From Clostridium sp. CAG:253 (GTDB lineage: Bacteria > Bacillota > Clostridia > Lachnospirales > Lachnospiraceae), in contig FR887325.1 in assembly GCA_000436755.1 (NCBI GenBank), forward strand, positions 27,877 through 52,384: 24,508 bases of DNA. The letters are read 5' to 3'. A model generated the notes under the pieces. The model was not told the origin of the DNA. It searched no databases and saw only the letters and a list, made by a program, of their open reading frames with translations. The position numbers and the translations under genes are program-made. The number at the start of each line of letters is the position of its first letter. The first letter of the stretch is position 1. This document shows positions 9,122-19,092 of the stretch, one piece after another.

Positions 9122-10624
9122 ATGAAATACTTAAATCCAATTGTAAGAGGTTTCTATCCTGACCCAAGCATCTGCGCTGCAAACGGAAAATATTATATGG
9201 TATGCAGTTCAATGCACATTTTCCCCGGTGTTCCGCTTTTTGAAAGCACTGATATGGTAAACTGGAAACAAATCGGTCATTGTCTCACAAGAGCTTCACA
9301 GATTGACCTTTACACTGTACGCAGTTCAGGCGGTGTCTTTGCGCCTACTATCAGATACAACAACGGCAGATTTTATATGGTAACAACCAATGACAGTTAT
9401 CATCAAAATTTCTATGTATATACTGATGATATTTATGGAGAATGGTCTGAACCTGTTATTGTAGACCAGGACGGTATTGACCCGTCACTCTATTTTGAGG
9501 ATGACAAATGCTATTTTATAAGCAATGGAAATGATGCTGACGGCAGAGGATGCATCCAGATGTGCCAGATTGATATTGATACAGGCAAAAAGCTTTCCGA
9601 GAGCAAATTCCTTTGGCACGGAACAGGCGGCCGTTTCCTCGAAGCACCACACATCTATAAATTCGGTGAATACTACTATCTTCTCGAAGCCGAGGGCGGT
9701 ACAGAATATGGTCATATGGTAAATTACTCACGCAGTAAAAATATCTGGGGACCATACACTCCATATCCTAATAATCCGGTTCTCACAAACAGAAATCTCG
9801 GCGGATACCAGATTCAGGCTGCCGGTCACGGAGATATTCTTGAAGATAACGACGGAAACTGGTGGTTTGCACATCTCGCTTTCAGACAGATACATATGTG
9901 GCAGACATATCATCACCTTGGAAGAGAGGTATGTCTTGTCCCTGTCAAATGGAATGATGACGGATGGTTTGAGATTGGTGTAAACGGTACAACACCTATA
10001 GAAGTTGAACTTCCTGACAATATTAAATTTGCCCCACAGGAATTATCTTACAACAAAACTTTTGAAAATCTTAATGAAAAACTTGACTGGTGCTATATAA
10101 GAATTCCGAACACTGATAATTATAAGTTTGATAAAAACGGTCTTGAATTAAAAGGAACTAATGTAACTATTGATGATGTTGCTTCACCTACTTTCGCCGG
10201 CATAAGACAGACTGAGTTTGACCTCGATATAACATGTGATGTAATACCGGGAAGTGAAAAATCAGGTATATCATTTTATATGGATGAAAAACATCACTAT
10301 GAAGTTGTTGTTGAGAAAAACGAAAACAAGACATATGTGTACAGCCGCCAGACAATCGGATGTATCTGGCAGGAAAGCACACACTATGAGATAAATTCAG
10401 ATAAGGTAACACTCCATATTAAATCTGAACCTTTGCAGTATCATTTCTTCTTTAAAGATGAAAACGGTCATGATGTATTCCTTAGCAATGCTGAGACACG
10501 CTACCTTTCATCAGAAGTTGCCGGTGGCTTTACCGGAACCATTATCGGACTTTTTGCCATAAACGAAAATGGTGACGGTATCAGCAGATTTGAAAATCTG
10601 TCTGTTAAGCACGATGCTGACTAA
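9122..10624 (+). CDS. glycoside hydrolase family 43 enzyme (beta-xylosidase / arabinofuranosidase type)
   Basis: Intracellular glycosidase (no signal peptide) that would release xylose or arabinose from short xylan-derived oligosaccharides by an inverting mechanism. The five-bladed propeller fills residues 1-290. The expected acidic residues are visible: Asp14 (YPDPS, general base), Asp120 (GIDPSLYF, pKa modulator) and Glu174 (FLEAPHIYK, general acid). The remaining 200 residues look like the beta-sandwich C-terminal domain of GH43 xylosidases. The 500-residue length is normal. It is the only plus-strand gene in the window and is paired with a divergent AraC regulator. Its last 20 bases overlap a convergent gene. 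Xylosidase versus arabinofuranosidase is not settled by sequence. Confidence 0.93.
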   Translation: MKYLNPIVRGFYPDPSICAANGKYYMVCSSMHIFPGVPLFESTDMVNWKQIGHCLTRASQIDLYTVRSSGGVFAPTIRYNNGRFYMVTTNDSYHQNFYVYTDDIYGEWSEPVIVDQDGIDPSLYFEDDKCYFISNGNDADGRGCIQMCQIDIDTGKKLSESKFLWHGTGGRFLEAPHIYKFGEYYYLLEAEGGTEYGHMVNYSRSKNIWGPYTPYPNNPVLTNRNLGGYQIQAAGHGDILEDNDGNWWFAHLAFRQIHMWQTYHHLGREVCLVPVKWNDDGWFEIGVNGTTPIEVELPDNIKFAPQELSYNKTFENLNEKLDWCYIRIPNTDNYKFDKNGLELKGTNVTIDDVASPTFAGIRQTEFDLDITCDVIPGSEKSGISFYMDEKHHYEVVVEKNENKTYVYSRQTIGCIWQESTHYEINSDKVTLHIKSEPLQYHFFFKDENGHDVFLSNAETRYLSSEVAGGFTGTIIGLFAINENGDGISRFENLSVKHDAD

Positions 10625-11264
10625 AGTTATCAAACGCCGGTTTCAATGTCATATTTAATGAATTCATTCTCATGTCACTGCCATAATTTTCTGATGGCAG
10701 TGGCGATTTTTTTTCTTCATCTTTATCTTCATCAACCCTTAATTTTTTTATTTTCTTACCCTTTTTCCTCTTTTCTTCTGCTTCTCTGTTTGTGTCAGGC
10801 AGTGCCGCATATGACGGCGATTTTCTTATATTCTGTGCTTCATATGATATAGCCGCCTGTATATATTCTTTCATCGGGTCTTGTTCAACTGTTTTCATGT
10901 TGTTGCCTACCAATGTCTGAAATTCCTCTTTTGATTTACAGTGTTTTGCCTGCTCAACAAATCTTTTTCTGCTCATTTCCACACGGAGAGCAACTTTGTA
11001 CATTTCAGGGTCATGTATCTGAAGATAATTCTTTTCTTCCGTTGTCAACCGGCGTCCTTGTCTTAATTTTCTAAGTATCTTGTTATGATATTCTTTTTCC
11101 TCGGCTTCTGACATTTTGCTTGTCGGGTCTAAAATGTCCTCCAAAGCCTGTTTCCATATATCAGCTAAAACTGTTTTCTTGTTTTCTGTTTCACCTGACA
11201 TTTTCTTTTCATTCAACAAATCATTCTTTAATTTTGATATTTCCGTTATATTAAAAGCTTCCAT
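10605..11264 (-). CDS. uncharacterised charged helical protein
   Basis: I do not recognise a named family. The 219-residue product is soluble, rich in Lys and Glu, and probably largely helical. Its central part reads LRQGRRLTTEEKNYLQIHDPEMY and continues with KCKSKEEFQTLV-like text; similar 'G..L...E..YL....PE.Y' patterns occur in small Lachnospiraceae proteins of unknown role. A very basic stretch (EEKRKKGKKIKKLR) lies at about residue 165. The start ATG at 11264 is preceded by GGAGG at 11 bases. The 3' end overlaps the 3' end of the GH43 gene by 20 bases in convergent orientation, and the GH43 terminator lies inside this coding region. Function is not assigned. Confidence 0.75.
   Translation of the reverse strand: MEAFNITEISKLKNDLLNEKKMSGETENKKTVLADIWKQALEDILDPTSKMSEAEEKEYHNKILRKLRQGRRLTTEEKNYLQIHDPEMYKVALRVEMSRKRFVEQAKHCKSKEEFQTLVGNNMKTVEQDPMKEYIQAAISYEAQNIRKSPSYAALPDTNREAEEKRKKGKKIKKLRVDEDKDEEKKSPLPSENYGSDMRMNSLNMTLKPAFDNFSQHRA
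10674..10714 (+). terminator. Rho-independent terminator of the GH43 gene
   Basis: An 11-pair stem with one G-U (GTCACTGCCAT, 10674-10684; ATGGCAGTGGC, 10694-10704) with a 9-base loop is followed after two bases by eight T (10707-10714). It acts on plus-strand transcripts, 50 bases past the GH43 stop, and lies inside the convergent minus-strand gene. Confidence 0.85.
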
Positions 11265-11386
11265 ATTAAGGTAAACCTCCCATTTTAATATCCTATTTAC
11301 ACTACAATAAATATGTTTTCTTTTAATATATATCGTACCGCTTTCTATTTTTATGAATATGCTTTCTATTTTTTATGAATTCCCTA

Positions 11387-12163
11387 TTATCCCAAAGCTA
11401 CATCTAACACCATCATAAGTGCAAATCCAAATGCAGTCCCTATTGTTCCTATATTACTGTGTTCTCCTCTCTGAGCCTCCGGTATGAGTTCCTCGACAAC
11501 CACATACAGCATTGCTCCTGCGGCAAACGAAAGAAAATACGGAAGTATCGGTGAAATTTTGCCGGCAATAAGTATAGTTATAAATCCACCTACAGGCTCT
11601 ACCACTCCCGACATCACACCGTAGAAAAATGCCCTCTTTTTGCCTATGCCCTCACTACACAAAGGCATTGAAATTATTGCACCCTCCGGAAAATTCTGTA
11701 TTGCTATTCCCACTGCCAAAGCAAGTGCCGCTGCTTTTGTAATCCCGCTCCCCTCCATCGCTGCTCCTGCAAATGCAACTCCTACCGACATTCCCTCAGG
11801 AATATTGTGCAGTGTAACGGCTAATAACATCATCGTCATTTTTGATGCGCCAAGTTTCAGTCCTTCCGGCTTATCGCTCTCAAGGTGAAGATGTGGAATA
11901 ACCGTGTCTAACAAAAGTAAAAATCCTATTCCAAACATAAAACCTATCAACGCCGGAAACCACTCTATCGTATTCTGCTTTTCTGCCATCTCTATTGACG
12001 GTATCAGAAGTGACCAGACGGATGCCGCTATCATCACACCTGCCGCAAATCCAAGCAAAAACTTTTCAAATTTTGGTGCTATCTGCTTTTTCAAAAAAAA
12101 TACCATTGCTGCTCCAAGCGATGTGCCCAAAAATGGAATCGCCAATATTATAAATTCATTCAC
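11387..12163 (-). CDS. ZIP-family divalent metal transporter
   Basis: Membrane transporter expected to import zinc or related divalent metals. The 258-residue protein has about eight hydrophobic segments. The two ZIP signature helices are present: TLHNIPEGMSVG (residues 117-128) and AIQNFPEGA (154-162), which supply the His, Asn and Glu metal ligands. The loop before the first signature (HLHLESDKPEG) is short and has two His residues. The start is GTG at 12163, with GGAGG six bases upstream; the ATG two codons on is out of frame. The gene is preceded by a strong terminator, so it has its own promoter. No metal-responsive regulator is next to it. Confidence 0.93.
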   Translation of the reverse strand: MNEFIILAIPFLGTSLGAAMVFFLKKQIAPKFEKFLLGFAAGVMIAASVWSLLIPSIEMAEKQNTIEWFPALIGFMFGIGFLLLLDTVIPHLHLESDKPEGLKLGASKMTMMLLAVTLHNIPEGMSVGVAFAGAAMEGSGITKAAALALAVGIAIQNFPEGAIISMPLCSEGIGKKRAFFYGVMSGVVEPVGGFITILIAGKISPILPYFLSFAAGAMLYVVVEELIPEAQRGEHSNIGTIGTAFGFALMMVLDVALG

Positions 12164-12195
12164 TTTTTTCCTCCCTGCTGATTAAATACAAAGAC

Positions 12196-12230
12196 AAAAA
12201 AGCATATATCCTAAAATATATGCTTTTTTT
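12196..12230 (-). terminator. terminator after the chemoreceptor gene
   Basis: The hairpin arms GCATATAT (12202-12209) and ATATATGC (12216-12223) are flanked by six A and seven T, so the stem can extend and work in both directions. It separates the broken chemoreceptor from the ZIP transporter gene. Confidence 0.8.
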
Positions 12231-12325
12231 ATTATTATGTTACAGCAATAGTATAACATTGAATTTTATGTATACAAGTTATTTTACTGTTGTTAGAAAA
12301 CTTTTATCATCTATCCTGTCAATCT

Positions 12326-14030
12326 TTAATCTCTTAACCTAAATTTAGATACAAGTCCGCTAAGAGCAGTTGCCTGTGCTGTAAGTTCTTCGCTTGTAGC
12401 TGATGTTTCCTGTGCTGCTGCTGAGTTGTTCTGTACAATCTCTGCAATTTTAGCTGTTGCTAAATCTGCCTGATCCATACTCTCTGCCTGATTAAGGGAT
12501 ATCGCTTTCATCTTCTTTGCATTTTCTGCAACGGTATGCACACCCACAACCACTTCGTTCAATGATTCTGAAACCCTCGTTGCATTTCTGTCACCTTCAT
12601 CAACTTCATGAACAGATGCTTCAATAAGTGCTTTTGAATCAACTGCTGACTGTGCACTTTGCTCTGCAAGATTACGAATCTGATCCGCAACAACCGCAAA
12701 GCCTTTTCCTGCCTCACCTGCTCTTGCAGCCTCTATAGATGCATTCAATGACAATAGATTTGTCTGACTTGCTATATCCTCAATCTGTGCAATAATATCA
12801 CCAATCTTTTCAGATGTCTCACTGATTCGCTGCATTGATGTCATCATAGCTGTCATATCCGTACGGCTATGCTCCGCAAATTCTGCATATTTGTATGCCT
12901 CTTTGTAAGATTCGTCAAGTTCATCTGCTGTAGCTCTTATTCCATTACTCAATTCATCAATAGTGGCCTGCAATTCCTCTACTGCTGCCGCCTGATCCGT
13001 TGCTCCTTCTGCTACAGACTGCGATGCCTGAGCAAGGTTTTCTGAACCTGCAAGTACCTGCTCTGATGCATCATTTACACCTTTCATAGTTGAATCTATC
13101 TGACGGTTCATGTTTCTCATTCCGAGAAGCAATGCATTAAAGGCTCCTGTATACTGTTCTTCATACTCAGTTGAAACAACAAAATTTCCTTCTGCCATCT
13201 CATTCAACATTCTTCCTGCATCTTCTATAATTATATGTATCCTTTTTGCCATATCTTCTACGTTCTTGACAAGTTCCGCTATCTCATCTTCCGTTTCGAC
13301 AACAGGCATAGGCGAATCTAAATCGCCTTTGGCAAAAGTAATGAATCTCTCACCCAACTCATTTAATGGTTTTTCTATACCATTTGATATCTTCACTGCA
13401 AGCCTCGTTGAGTAAACTGCTACAATTACGCAGACAATAACTAATCACTATGAGTACAATCAGCACAACCTCAATTTTAACTCTTTCCGTATTGCCTTTA
13501 GATACATTAATTGACATCAAATTCTTTAGAGTCTTATCTAAAGCTTCATATTTTGGAGCCAACTCATCAAACATCATTTTCTGTGCCTCCAATGACTGTG
13601 CATCATCTGTTGTTGCTCCTTTTTCTATAACAGTTTCATCAATCTGTTTGTATTCTTTCCATGCTTTATCAATGGCACTCATGCATTCTTTGCCCTCTTT
13701 TGTGACCATCGTTGTACGAATATCTTCTATTTTTGCATCAAAATTCTTAATAGCTTCCTCATGCTGCTCTTTCATCTGATTTATGTATTCATCAGAATCA
13801 TAACCAACAGTACCTCTTGTTGAAGAACGTACTTCAGCCGCATAGTTCATAGCCATTGCTATGTCTCCCTGAGGATAAGCATATTTGTCTAATACTTTTG
13901 AGTAATCTTTTACTATATATACCATAGCTATTACTATGATAATCAATAAAATCATAAAGTCTATAATTACATGTTTAAAAGATTCTTTTAAGCGCTGCCC
14001 AATTTTCATTTTGTCAAGTTTTTTTAACAC
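12326..14030 (-). pseudogene. methyl-accepting chemotaxis protein, split by a one-base frameshift
   Basis: One chemoreceptor gene lies in two overlapping frames: the first half is 14030-13359 and the second 13396-12326. The N-terminal half has a membrane helix (about residues 20-40), a helical sensory domain of the four-helix-bundle type, and the start of a second membrane helix (VVLIVLIVI). It then shifts into junk. The other frame carries the helix on, followed by HAMP ([19 protein letters not shown]), a second HAMP-like unit and the signalling tip [20 protein letters not shown]. Removing one base near 13442 gives a perfect continuous receptor of about 570 residues. The start is GTG 14030, nine bases after GGAGG. 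It is either a recent inactivation, a phase-variable lesion or a sequencing error. Confidence 0.85.
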
Positions 14031-14081
14031 TCTAACCAACCTCCTTTTATCTTACGTTTTACACTTCTCTTTAAAGGTTTA

Positions 14082-14121
14082 ACCCCATGATTATATATTA
14101 TGTCAAATATAACCATGGGGT
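14082..14121 (-). terminator. hairpin after pckA, possible terminator
   Basis: The arms ACCCCATG (14082-14089) and CATGGGGT (14114-14121) pair perfectly, and more AT pairs follow inside after one mismatch. It starts 28 bases after the pckA stop. The run of T after it is poor, so termination may be partial. Confidence 0.45.
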
Positions 14122-14148
14122 CACTCTTCTGCTTAATTAAATTTTAAA

Positions 14149-15753
14149 TTATTTCTGAGGTCCTGCTGCTACTAAAGCTTTGCCAGCATCGTTTCCTTCG
14201 TATTTAGCGAAGTTTTTGATAAATCTGTCTGCAAGATCATCAGCTTTCTTTTCCCACTCAGAAACATCTGCATATGTGTCACGAGGATCGAGAATACCTG
14301 TGTCTACGCCATTAAGCTCTGTTGGTACTTCAAAATTGAATACAGGAATAGTCTTTGTTGGAGCATTGTTGATGTCTCCGTTAAGGATAGCATCAATGAT
14401 TCCACGAGTATCTTTGATAGAGATACGTTTTCCTGTTCCGTTCCATCCTGTGTTTACAAGATAAGCCTTAGCTCCGCTCTTCTCCATCTTCTTAACAAGT
14501 TCCTCAGCATATTTTGTTGGATGAAGTTCAAGGAATGCCTGTCCGAAGCAAGCAGAGAATGTAGGTGTTGGCTCTGTGATTCCACGCTCTGTACCTGCAA
14601 GCTTAGCTGTAAATCCTGAAAGGAAGTAGTACTGTGTCTGCTCCGGTGTAAGGATAGATACAGGAGGAAGTACTCCAAATGCATCTGCTGAAAGGAAGAT
14701 AACATTCTTTGCAGCCGGTGCTGAAGAGATAGGACGAACAATGTTTTTGATATGGTCGATTGGGTAAGATACACGAGTGTTCTCTGTTACACTCTTGTCA
14801 TCGAAATCAATCTTTCCGTCTTTGTCAAGTGTAACGTTCTCAAGAAGAGCGTTTCTCTTGATAGCATTGTAAATGTCAGGCTCTGACTCTTTGTCAAGGT
14901 TGATAACCTTAGCGTAGCATCCACCTTCAAAGTTGAATACTCCATTGTCATCCCAGCCGTGCTCATCATCACCGATAAGAAGTCTCTTAGGGTCTGTTGA
15001 GAGTGTTGTCTTACCTGTTCCTGAAAGACCAAAGAAGATTGCTGTATTCTCACCGTTTAAGTCAGTATTTGCTGAACAATGCATAGAAGCCATTCCGTTA
15101 AGTGGAAGGAAGTAGTTCATCATAGAGAACATACCTTTCTTCATCTCTCCGCCATACCATGTGTTGATGATAACCTGTTCTTTGCTTGTGATGTTGAATG
15201 CTACACAAGTCTCTGAATTAAGTCCTAACTCTTTAAAGTTCTCAACTTTTGCTTTTGATGCATTGTAAACTACGAAATCAGGCTCAAAGTTCTCAAGTTC
15301 TTCTGCTGAAGGTTTGATGAACATGTTAGTAACAAAATGTGCCTGCCATGCAACTTCAACGATAAAACGGATAGCCATACGAGTATCTTTATTTGCTCCA
15401 CAGAAAGCATCTACTACGAAAAGCTTCTTGTTGCAAAGCTCTTTCTTAGCAATATCCTTAACAACTGCCCATGTATCTTCTGTCATTGGATGATTGTCGT
15501 TCTTGTACTCGTCTGTTGTCCACCATACAGTGTCTTTTGAGTTCTCATCAACAACGATGTATTTGTCTTTAGGTGAACGACCTGTATAAATACCTGTCAT
15601 TACGTTAACTGCACCGAGTTCACTTTCCTGACCAACTTCATATCCTTCAAGACCTGCTTTTGTCTCTTCCTCATATAATGTCTCATAAGAAGGGTTGTGC
15701 ACGATCTCTGTAGTTCCTGTAATGCCATACTTACTTAAATCAATGTTTGCCAT
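14149..15753 (-). CDS. pckA: phosphoenolpyruvate carboxykinase (ATP)
   Basis: Cytoplasmic enzyme that interconverts oxaloacetate and PEP with ATP/ADP. In fermentative gut Clostridia it often runs in the CO2-fixing direction. Seen: TGRSPKDKY (residues 57-65), [10 protein letters not shown] with the metal-ligand Lys region (201-210), the kinase P-loop [11 protein letters not shown] (242-252) and the metal-binding GDDEHGWD (261-268). The length of 534 residues is typical. The ATG follows AGAGG by 8 bases. It appears to be a single-gene unit with its own promoter about 130 bases upstream and a hairpin downstream. The coding sequence uses more frequent codons than its neighbours, which suggests strong expression. 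Confidence 0.97.
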   Translation of the reverse strand: MANIDLSKYGITGTTEIVHNPSYETLYEEETKAGLEGYEVGQESELGAVNVMTGIYTGRSPKDKYIVVDENSKDTVWWTTDEYKNDNHPMTEDTWAVVKDIAKKELCNKKLFVVDAFCGANKDTRMAIRFIVEVAWQAHFVTNMFIKPSAEELENFEPDFVVYNASKAKVENFKELGLNSETCVAFNITSKEQVIINTWYGGEMKKGMFSMMNYFLPLNGMASMHCSANTDLNGENTAIFFGLSGTGKTTLSTDPKRLLIGDDEHGWDDNGVFNFEGGCYAKVINLDKESEPDIYNAIKRNALLENVTLDKDGKIDFDDKSVTENTRVSYPIDHIKNIVRPISSAPAAKNVIFLSADAFGVLPPVSILTPEQTQYYFLSGFTAKLAGTERGITEPTPTFSACFGQAFLELHPTKYAEELVKKMEKSGAKAYLVNTGWNGTGKRISIKDTRGIIDAILNGDINNAPTKTIPVFNFEVPTELNGVDTGILDPRDTYADVSEWEKKADDLADRFIKNFAKYEGNDAGKALVAAGPQK

Positions 15754-15881
15754 CTTTTTAACCTCTTTTCTTAAAATTTACTTAAATCCATAATGTGATA
15801 TTGTGTCAAAAACACTTTTGATGTATGCACAGATAAATCAATACACCCATATCACAGTACAGAATTTAACCTACATAAATA

Positions 15882-15910
15882 ATTATATACAATTGGTCGA
15901 AAAAAGCAAT
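15882..15910 (-). promoter_or_regulatory. sigma-A type promoter for pckA
   Basis: On the minus strand, TTGCTT (15910-15905) and a perfect TATAAT (15887-15882) are 17 bases apart. The leader would be about 120 bases. Nothing else is evident in the 229-base gap between pckA and the protease fragment. Confidence 0.5.
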
Positions 15911-15982
15911 ATAATAGAGAGCGTTTTTTTGCTTAACAAAGAAAATTCACATTTTATTTACTTAATTTACATCTTTTTACAG

Positions 15983-17311
15983 CTAAATAAGTCCCCACCC
16001 CTGTCTTATTCCCGGCATTTCCTCCCCCTCTATTCCGACTGCGTATCTTGTCATATACGCAATAAGTTTTTCACCGTACATATTCTCATCATTTCTTCTT
16101 ACAATCCCCCATTCCATTATGCATGCGGCATATCCCGATATTTTAGGTGCCGCAAATGATGTGCCTGTTTTTCTAACATATCCGCCGCCATATCCTGCTG
16201 CCGTTACATCAACTCCATATGCCACAATAAGCGGTACAAGCCGCCCGTCCGCCGTATAGCCTCTGCCTGAAAACGGTGCCATGCTGCCCGCATCCTGATT
16301 GAATGCACCGACAGAAAGCACTTTTCTCGCCGTGGCAGGTATTGTCACGGTTGTATCAGGTGACGGTCTTAAAAAGCCCGTTGACAATCCAATGGCTTCT
16401 ATAGTCGGAAGCCACATATCCACAATTCCGCATTTTATAGTTCCCGTAACAGCAAATTCTATGCTCCATATACCTGAAATCACATAATCTAAGCTATTTC
16501 CCGGTCTTATCGACACTTCCACAAGCTGTTTCGATGTGTACGGTGTCGGCATAGCCAAAACACTCTCTATATTTTCCCTCTGTGAACTCACTGTAACATC
16601 ATTTGAAATATTTATCCGTTTTCCTGACGGTGTATTTAAATATATCTCAAACTCATCCTGAAAATATTTCCATATAAACAACCTTATATTTTTCTCATTA
16701 TCACCTATCGCAAATTCTGTCCTGTTAATATTACTGCTTACATCTGTTCTTACATGATGCCTTGAGTCCCCCTCGTTTCCGGCAGCTACCACGACTATAT
16801 TTTTCCAAATTCCGTTTATATCGGTAATATAATTTTCAAACAATGTATTTCCATCGTGAGCCCCTTCGTTCGTCCCAAAACTCAGATTTATCACAATCGG
16901 CATATTTAATTCTATGGCTTTTCTAAGTGCATAATCAATTCCTTCCATAATATCGATTGTTCTTGTGTAACCCCCGTCACTTCCGCCTGTTCTTTTAAGA
17001 GCAACTGCTATGATTTCACTTTCGTATGCAATCCCACCTGACTGACTGTTTCTGCTTCCTGCCGCTATTGATGCTACCGCTGTTCCGTGACCGCTAAGTC
17101 CGTCACTCGCCGGTACAAGCATTTCCGAAAACCCACGGTTTCCCGTATCCAGTGCACTGTTTATGTCAGAACTGTCATACTGTGCACCGTACCCATATCC
17201 CAAAGGTTCTCTGCCCTCTGCACTCTCACCGTCAATGTTTTGATTCCACAGATAAAGTATTCTTGTTTTTCCGTCTTCATCCCTGAATGCAGGATGAAAA
17301 TAATCAATCCC
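15983..17311 (-). pseudogene. Csp-like S8 subtilisin protease, C-terminal part of an interrupted gene
   Basis: This is the larger piece of a subtilisin-like serine protease, homologous in layout to the Csp germination proteases and relatives of Clostridia. Coding sense runs without a break from 17308 (IDYFHPAFRDEDGKTR) to the stop at 15983, 441 codons. In the rejoined protein the catalytic residues would be Asp109 (in the other piece), His185 (SGHGTAVAS), oxyanion Asn289 (VAAGNEG) and Ser495 (GTSFAAPKISG). As it stands this piece has no good start: a stop lies just upstream, and the first start codon is a TTG at 17203 without a ribosome binding site. It should be silent unless the element between the pieces is removed. 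Confidence 0.9.
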
Positions 17312-18065
17312 CCCTTGTGTTAATTTTTTTATCTGTCAAAATTTTTCTTACTGAACTTTCGCACCATCTTTTTGCATTTATATCAACAATTTTCCCGCTT
17401 TTTAAATATTCTCCCGGCGGATTTATTTTTTTATAATAAAGGATTTCTGCAATTTTTTTTACGCTCTTTCCTTCCCTTTTCATTCTTCTTATAAAACATA
17501 CCACCTCATAAGATTTTTCTTCCTCTTTTAAAATTCTTATCCCGTTTTCACTGACTATCTTAAAACCATAGGGAGCGACACTGCCAAGATAATTTCCCTC
17601 CCTCCGCTTTATTTCTTTTGCATTTTTCACTTTAACTGATATATCCGCCGCATAAAGTTCATTCACAAGATTTTTTAAATTAACACTGAATTCCTTTCTC
17701 CCGTATGTATCATAGAGAGAGTCATATCCGTCAGTTACAGATATAAAACGCACCCCCAAAGCCGGAAATATCTTCTGGATATATTCTCCGACATCAATGT
17801 GGTTTCTGCCAAAACGGGATAAATCCTTTACTATCACGCAATTTACCTTCCCCGCAGCAATATCTTTATACATTCTTTTAAATTCCGGCCTGTCAAAATT
17901 CATTCCGCTTTTTCCGTAATCACTGTAACATTCACTCAACGTTATATCATTATTTACTCTGATATACTCCTTACATATCATAATCTGATTTTTTATCGAC
18001 TGTGCCTTTTTTTCACATCCTTTTACCGAAAGTCTTGCATATATGCCCGCACAATATCTGTTCAC
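17304..18065 (-). CDS. small serine recombinase C, inside the element
   Basis: Site-specific serine recombinase of 253 residues. The resolvase-type catalytic domain has YARLS with the nucleophile Ser near residue 13, DRPEFKRM and VKDLSRFGRN. A compact DNA-binding 'recombinase' domain follows (NYLGSVAPYGF, then RWCESSVRKIL). There is no zinc ribbon or coiled coil, so it is far smaller than typical large serine integrases. The start is GTG 18065, ten bases after AGAGG and 13 bases after the stop of recombinase B. The last codons and the TGA stop lie on the element/host junction. With the circular attP I infer, the same frame would instead end in TAA within the inverted repeat. It probably works with recombinase B. 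Confidence 0.9.
   Translation of the reverse strand: MNRYCAGIYARLSVKGCEKKAQSIKNQIMICKEYIRVNNDITLSECYSDYGKSGMNFDRPEFKRMYKDIAAGKVNCVIVKDLSRFGRNHIDVGEYIQKIFPALGVRFISVTDGYDSLYDTYGRKEFSVNLKNLVNELYAADISVKVKNAKEIKRREGNYLGSVAPYGFKIVSENGIRILKEEEKSYEVVCFIRRMKREGKSVKKIAEILYYKKINPPGEYLKSGKIVDINAKRWCESSVRKILTDKKINTRGD
17305..17323. other. element junction, low-coordinate end (attachment site)
   Basis: CAATCCCCCC (17305-17314) followed by the inverted repeat arm TTGTGTTAA (17315-17323). On the minus strand this reads as repeat arm, six G, then protease codons. It also supplies the stop codon of recombinase C. Confidence 0.8.
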
Positions 18066-19092
18066 AACAATTTTACCTCTATTTTTTATTTACCTTCATA
18101 TACAATTCATTTTCTACGACAGCCAGTTCTTTCTTTTCACATACAACCCATTTTTCTCTGTCCTCTTTCACGGTTTTTCCTAATTTATAACTTATTTTTC
18201 TGTTTTTTCCCTGAGAGAGAACACCTGCATATATTTCATTACTCAGTATTCTGCTTACTGTCTGCGGATACCATTTTCTCTTTTTCTCCGATAATTCAGT
18301 ATTTTTTTGAAATGGTGTCCTGAATTTTTCTTTATTTTTTTTCCTAAGTTCAAATGGTGTCAGAACTTTTTTGTCATTTAAACAATCAGCAATCTTTTTA
18401 AGTGAATATCCCTGACTTCTCAAATAAAATATATCATTTATTGTGTCTGTCACTTCCTTGTCAGGTATAAGCTTATTCTTATCTTTGCATGATTTTTTAT
18501 ATCCATATGGAGCAAATGCCCCGACATAATTTCCCTTTCTCATGCTTGCATAAAGCTGTGACCTAACTTTCACTGATATATCCCTCGAATATTCATCATT
18601 TATTATACTTTTCATCTGAATATACATCTGCGTCTGAAAAATATCTGTATCATTTTTAGTGTCATAAACATCTGCAATTGATATAAGTCTTATTTTTCTT
18701 TTTCTCAAATAATATTTCAGAAATCTGCCAACCTCTATATAATCCCTGCCAATTCTTGATAAATCTTTTACGACTATGCAGTTTATATAATTATCTTCTA
18801 TATCATATATCATTCTTTTAAACTCCGGTCTGTCAAAATTCTGACCGCTGTACCCATCATCAATGTAAATATCACAAATCGAAATACTGTCCCCGTTTAC
18901 TTTATTATAATTTTCTATATATTCATTTATTATTTTGCTCTGACTGTAAATGCTTTCACTATAAAAGCCAGTATTCTCTTTATCCTTTCTGCTAAGTCTT
19001 ATATAAATTGCAGCCCTGTACACATCCTTTCTATTTATATTTCCAAAACTGTTATTTCTAAAGTTTCCGATATTTTTCTTAACACAATCCCC
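17312..19092 (-). mobile_element. 1.78 kb serine-recombinase element inserted in the S8 protease gene
   Basis: The element is bounded by inverted repeats TTGTGTTAA (17315-17323) and TTAACACAA (19079-19087), each next to a C/G tract shared with the target. It holds only recombinases B and C. If a circular attP has 9-base arms around GGGGGGGA and crossover is at the central GG, the two junctions observed (six G at the low end, five at the high end on the minus strand) imply a target with four G. That target is exactly what rejoins the protease frame as D-S-G-I-D-Y. The insertion is therefore precise and site-specific, next to the codon of the catalytic Asp. Excision itself is inferred. Confidence 0.85.

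Noticed and set aside
9485-9916. Several open frames on the minus strand inside the GH43 gene.
   Set aside because: They are shadows of a strongly supported plus-strand coding region, with no ribosome binding site or recognisable domain.
14454-15053. Open frames opposite or within pckA.
   Set aside because: Low-complexity translations overlapping a highly conserved gene; side effects of codon bias.
17304-18065. Recombinase C looked like a C-terminally truncated large serine integrase.
   Set aside because: Recombinase B, which ends well inside the element, has a similarly short layout, and the frame of C has a natural stop within the inverted repeat in the circular form. C is better read as a genuinely small recombinase.
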